Source: Proteiniclasticum sp043951855 (GTDB lineage Bacteria > Bacillota > Clostridia > Clostridiales > Clostridiaceae). From it: a stretch of 64,000 bases of DNA. The position numbers were made by a program, and so were the translations under genes. The stretch is taken from NCBI RefSeq assembly GCF_043951855.1, contig NZ_JBINJW010000001.1, forward strand, positions 550,863 through 614,862. Direction: 5' to 3'. A model generated the notes under the pieces. It was not told the origin of the DNA and searched no databases. It was given only the letters and a program-made list of their open reading frames with translations. The stretch's first letter is position 1, and each line of letters begins with the position of its first letter. This document shows, piece by piece, positions 62,797-64,000 of this stretch.

Positions 62797-63903
62797 CTAT
62801 TTTTCCATTTCCATTTCTTTCAGAACTTCCTTATAGGCTCTCATGAACCCTATGTTGTTCTCCATAGTGGAAATGGTGACACGGATATGTCCCGGAATGC
62901 CCAAGAAGCCTCCTGGCCTTATGATATACCCCTTTTTCATGAGTCTCCTGAAGATCTCCATATCATCCTTCTTCGTATCCCACAGAACGAAGTTCGTATC
63001 GGATACCACATAAGGCAGTCCCATCTCTTCCAGTTCTCTGTAGAAGTAGTGCTTTCCTTCTGTATTCTTTTCAATGACTTGTCTCAGAAACGCCTGATCT
63101 TTAAGGGCAGCCACCGCCGCTTCCTGAGCAAACAGATTGACATCGAATGGGTCCACCACACGATAGAAGTAGCCCACAAGTTCCGGGTCCGCAAAGCCGT
63201 ACCCTACTCGAAGGCTGGCCATGCCGTAAGCCTTGGAGAAAGTTCTCAGCACAACGAGATTCTTATACGCATCCAGATAATCCAGCGCATCGAAATAGTC
63301 TTCTCTTGTGACATATTCCCGGTAAGCCTCATCCATGATGACAATGATGTCACTACTCACTTTGGCGATGAACGCTTCAAAGTCCTCCTTTCCGAAAGAG
63401 GATCCGGTAGGGTTGTTCGGATTGCAGAGGTAGATGATCTTGGTCTTCTCCGTGATGGCTTCTTCCATGGCATCCAGATCAAGAACCAGTTTCTCCATAT
63501 CCGTCTTCACCACTTTTGCGCCCATGAGCTTTGCATTGTCCTCATATCTCGAGAAGGAATGCTCTCCCATGATGATTTCGTCCCCACTGCTCAGCATGGT
63601 GGAAGAGATGACCTTGATGAGAGAATCTGAACCTCCGCCTACAAAGATCTCATCCATGGATCTTCCGGACATCTGAGACAGTTCATTTCTCAGCCCGAAG
63701 GACCCTGAATCCGGATAAAGGCTTACATCCTCATAGGTGCGCAGAATGGCTTCCTTCACCATAGGGCTGGCCCCCATGGGATTTTCATTGGATGCCATTT
63801 TCACCACGGCCTCAATACCCAGCTCTCTCTTCACTTCAGATATGGGTTTCCCCGCCACATATCTCTTCATATTCTTTATTTCTTCACGTATTCTGTAGTT
63901 CAT
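62797..63903 (-). CDS. hisC: Histidinol-phosphate aminotransferase-type enzyme
   Basis: 368 residues. Fold type I PLP enzyme: VKMASNENPMGASP (HisC-type N-x-N-P), YLCNPNNPTG, IIVIMDEAYREY, and RTFSKAYGMASLRVGYG with the PLP-binding lysine in SKAYG; the C-terminal RPGGFLGIPGHIRVTIST has the substrate-carboxylate arginine. HisC converts imidazole-acetol phosphate and glutamate to histidinol phosphate; in organisms without a complete his operon such enzymes also serve aromatic or other amino acids. GGGGGA lies before ATG 63903, preferred over a start 20 codons earlier. No other his gene lies in the window, so the substrate is a family inference. Confidence 0.85.
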   Translation of the reverse strand: MNYRIREEIKNMKRYVAGKPISEVKRELGIEAVVKMASNENPMGASPMVKEAILRTYEDVSLYPDSGSFGLRNELSQMSGRSMDEIFVGGGSDSLIKVISSTMLSSGDEIIMGEHSFSRYEDNAKLMGAKVVKTDMEKLVLDLDAMEEAITEKTKIIYLCNPNNPTGSSFGKEDFEAFIAKVSSDIIVIMDEAYREYVTREDYFDALDYLDAYKNLVVLRTFSKAYGMASLRVGYGFADPELVGYFYRVVDPFDVNLFAQEAAVAALKDQAFLRQVIEKNTEGKHYFYRELEEMGLPYVVSDTNFVLWDTKKDDMEIFRRLMKKGYIIRPGGFLGIPGHIRVTISTMENNIGFMRAYKEVLKEMEMEK

Positions 63904-64000
63904 GTTTTCCCCCTTTATGAAATCGTATACTATGATGATACCCCATGCACATGGGCCAATCAAGGAAATACTTTCAGGAAGCAGTACAGAAATCAGGCAA

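Overview
The window looks like chromosome from a low-to-mid GC Firmicute, most likely of the class Clostridia. The pointers are the gene content and order dnaE-pfkA-pyk, whiA beside a DRTGG/CBS regulator (ytoI type), a membrane-anchored yvcK, a 590-residue pyruvate kinase with the extra PEP-utiliser-like C-terminal domain, consistent AGGAGG ribosome binding sites and frequent TTG/GTG starts. I cannot name the species. I saw no rRNA, tRNA or CRISPR array.

Positions 1-26,400 are accessory and metabolic: a GGDEF protein cut by the window edge, small membrane proteins (one broken by an in-frame TAG), an OFA-type transporter, a GH2 beta-glycosidase with its GPH symporter beside an internally deleted AraC regulator, an ECF sigma/anti-sigma pair with a visible autoregulated promoter, a Gfo/Idh/MocA oxidoreductase, several HTH regulators fused to membrane segments, a TetR gene with palindromic operator, an AbiE-like toxin-antitoxin pair next to a decayed IS21 remnant, and a run of small genes of poorly known families.

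Positions 27,286-33,420 look like an integration hotspot. The last codons of the 23S rRNA methyltransferase gene (rlmD/rumA type, 32053-33420) are repeated at 29309-29338 and again, degraded, at 27286-27314. This fits two integrative elements stacked at the 3' end of the gene. Their cargo is decayed (a truncated hsdM joined to a truncated metallochaperone gene, HTH regulators, a methyltransferase) and no integrase is left.

Positions 33,421-48,900 are core. An IS4/IS231-like element with 17-bp inverted repeats sits exactly in the intrinsic terminator of pfkA-pyk, flanked by a 10-bp duplication. dnaE (DNA polymerase III alpha) is split by a 2,836-bp group II intron at 39768-42603. Removing it restores the reading frame and the expected YQEQVMQI sequence. 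The intron's own reverse transcriptase/maturase carries a one-base frameshift.

Positions 49,000-62,100 form a beta-glucan-type utilisation locus under a LacI regulator: a CUT1 ABC importer (binding protein and two permeases, no ATPase), two large GH94-clan phosphorylases and an intracellular GH30 enzyme. Palindromes of the form GAAA-N4-TTTC overlap the promoters. The window ends with a small zinc-ribbon membrane protein and a histidinol-phosphate aminotransferase-type gene.
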